From the NCBI GenBank assembly GCA_903921135.1, contig CAIXOY010000302.1:1-8962 (forward strand): 8,962 nucleotides of DNA, written 5' to 3'. This DNA is from an uncultured Gammaproteobacteria bacterium. GTDB taxonomy: Bacteria; Pseudomonadota; Gammaproteobacteria; Pseudomonadales; UBA5518. Made by a program: the position numbers and the translations under genes. The notes beneath the pieces are model-generated. The model saw only the letters and a program-made list of their open reading frames with translations, had not been told where the DNA came from and searched no databases. Position 1 is the first letter of the stretch, and each line of letters begins with the position of its first letter. This document shows, piece after piece, positions 8,266 through 8,962 of this stretch.

Positions 8266-8556
8266 TCAGGGACTGCCGAGGTACTCGCAGAGGTAGGCCG
8301 CCGGGCCGCCCACGGCCTCGACGTCGAAGCTGCTGTTGGCCCCCACCTCGAAATAGCCGCCTGCCGGCACGCTGAACCACTCACCGCCCTCGAGGCGCAC
8401 GCGCAGCATGCCGCTGGTTACGCTCATGCGCTCGGCGGCCGCAGTACCGAAGCGGAATTCGCCCGGCGCGATCACGCCCACCGAGGCCCGCAGGCCGTTG
8501 CGGGTGAAGCCGATGCTCTGCACCTGGCCTTCGAAATACGTGTTGTGCGTCAGCAC
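8266..8556 (-). CDS. ppnP: Pyrimidine/purine nucleoside phosphorylase PpnP (YaiE/DUF1255)
   Basis: Small cupin-fold enzyme of 96 residues (the family is about 94) that phosphorolyses several purine and pyrimidine nucleosides to free base and ribose-1-phosphate for salvage. The family pattern is clear: NTYFEGQVQSIGF (5-17), ASVGVIAPGEFRFGT (24-38), AERMSVTSGMLRVRL (41-55), a Gly-rich turn near VPAGGYFEVG (63-72) and the C-terminal AAYLCEYL (86-93). The start is GTG, as judged from AGGAAG 7 bases upstream and alignment with E. coli YaiE, which begins at the same place; no in-frame ATG is close. It lies 18 bases before ybiT and about 100 bases after folD. A TATACT element upstream may give it its own promoter. 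Confidence 0.93.
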   Translation of the reverse strand: MLTHNTYFEGQVQSIGFTRNGLRASVGVIAPGEFRFGTAAAERMSVTSGMLRVRLEGGEWFSVPAGGYFEVGANSSFDVEAVGGPAAYLCEYLGSP

Positions 8557-8563
8557 GGTGATG

Positions 8564-8569
8564 CTTCCT
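8564..8569 (-). promoter_or_regulatory. Ribosome binding site of ppnP
   Basis: AGGAAG on the minus strand, 7 bases before the GTG start codon at 8556. It decides the start of ppnP, which has no ATG in a suitable place. Confidence 0.65.
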
Positions 8570-8612
8570 GTGTGGGTCGGGGTGGTACGGCGGGGAGTGC
8601 CGGGCGGCGCGC

Positions 8613-8618
8613 AGTATA
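8613..8618 (-). promoter_or_regulatory. Possible -10 element (TATACT) upstream of ppnP
   Basis: TATACT on the minus strand matches five of six bases of the sigma-70 -10 consensus and stands out in very GC-rich sequence, 56 bases before the ppnP start. No sequence resembling TTGACA is found 16-18 bases upstream, so this would be a weak or activator-dependent promoter for ppnP and ybiT. Confidence 0.3.
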
Positions 8619-8655
8619 CGTGCTGGCGGTGGGCCGCAGGGCGTCGCGCCGCGCC

Positions 8656-8962
8656 CTAGTGCAGGCGCGAGACCAGATGCCTCGCCGCGGACTGCACGGT
8701 GTTGTGCACCAGCATCGTCACCGTCATCGGGCCAACACCGCCCGGCACCGGCGTGATGTAGGAGGCTTTCTCCTTCACGCCCTCGAAATCGACATCGCCG
8801 ACCAGACGTCCGTCGGGCAGGCGGTTGATGCCGACGTCGATCACGACGGCACCTGTCTTGACCATTTGCGCTACGATGAGGTTCGGCTTACCCGCCGCAA
8901 CGACCAGAATGTCTGCCAGGATCGTGAACTGGGCCAAATCGCGGGTCTTGGCATGGCAGATA
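8656..8962 (-). CDS. folD: FolD, methylenetetrahydrofolate dehydrogenase/cyclohydrolase (3' part)
   Basis: C-terminal 101 residues, about a third of the normal 285, of the bifunctional cytoplasmic enzyme that converts 5,10-methylene-THF to 5,10-methenyl-THF (NADP-dependent) and then to 10-formyl-THF. The gene runs off the right edge of the window; the reading frame continues without a stop to the last base (ICHAKTRDLAQFT...), so this is truncation by the window and not a short gene. Family motifs are ADILVVAAGKP, GAVVIDVGINR, VGDVDFEGV and the highly conserved YITPVPGGVGPMTV. The stop is TAG at 8658-8656. A TTG at 8937 is internal and not a start. ppnP follows after 99 bases. Confidence 0.95.
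   Translation of the reverse strand, partial: ICHAKTRDLAQFTILADILVVAAGKPNLIVAQMVKTGAVVIDVGINRLPDGRLVGDVDFEGVKEKASYITPVPGGVGPMTVTMLVHNTVQSAARHLVSRLH

Noticed and set aside
8638..8657. Hairpin (6-bp stem AGGGCG/CGCCCT) at the folD stop codon as an intrinsic terminator
   Set aside because: The stem is short, it overlaps the stop codon, and no T run follows on the minus strand; chance pairing is common in such GC-rich DNA.

Overview
The window is GC-rich with strong G/C third-position bias. Its housekeeping genes (folD, ppnP, a ybiT-type ABC-F gene) look proteobacterial, most likely from a beta- or gammaproteobacterium. The sequence alone does not settle genus or species.

Layout. Bases 1-3597 hold two plus-strand genes for surface polysaccharide. 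The first encodes a WsaF-like GT-B glycosyltransferase with N-terminal 'FD..Y..HY..G' repeats. The second encodes a two-domain protein that joins a WcbI-type domain to a PAPS-dependent sulfotransferase domain through a run of seven prolines. A 12-bp gap with a perfect 8-bp-stem hairpin separates them from the convergent minus-strand genes. Reading that strand from the right edge, the order is folD (3' part only), ppnP, ybiT-type ABC-F ATPase, WecA/WbpL-type sugar-phosphate transferase, and a WbpM/CapD-type membrane nucleotide-sugar 4,6-dehydratase. The last two genes overlap as ATGA and are very probably translationally coupled.

How the genes fit together. The WbpM-like enzyme would make a 4-keto-6-deoxy UDP-HexNAc precursor. 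The WecA/WbpL-like enzyme would start a glycan on undecaprenyl phosphate with a sugar of that kind. The WsaF-like protein would extend the glycan, and the WcbI-sulfotransferase fusion would decorate it, plausibly with sulfate and perhaps an acyl group. The window therefore looks like the edge of an O-antigen, capsule or exopolysaccharide locus beside conserved core genes (folD-ppnP-ybiT). The most unusual object is the WcbI-sulfotransferase fusion, whose sulfotransferase half keeps its own potential start codon and ribosome binding site just after the proline run.

No tRNA, rRNA, CRISPR array, insertion sequence or riboswitch was recognised, and no gene-free stretch exceeds about 115 bases.
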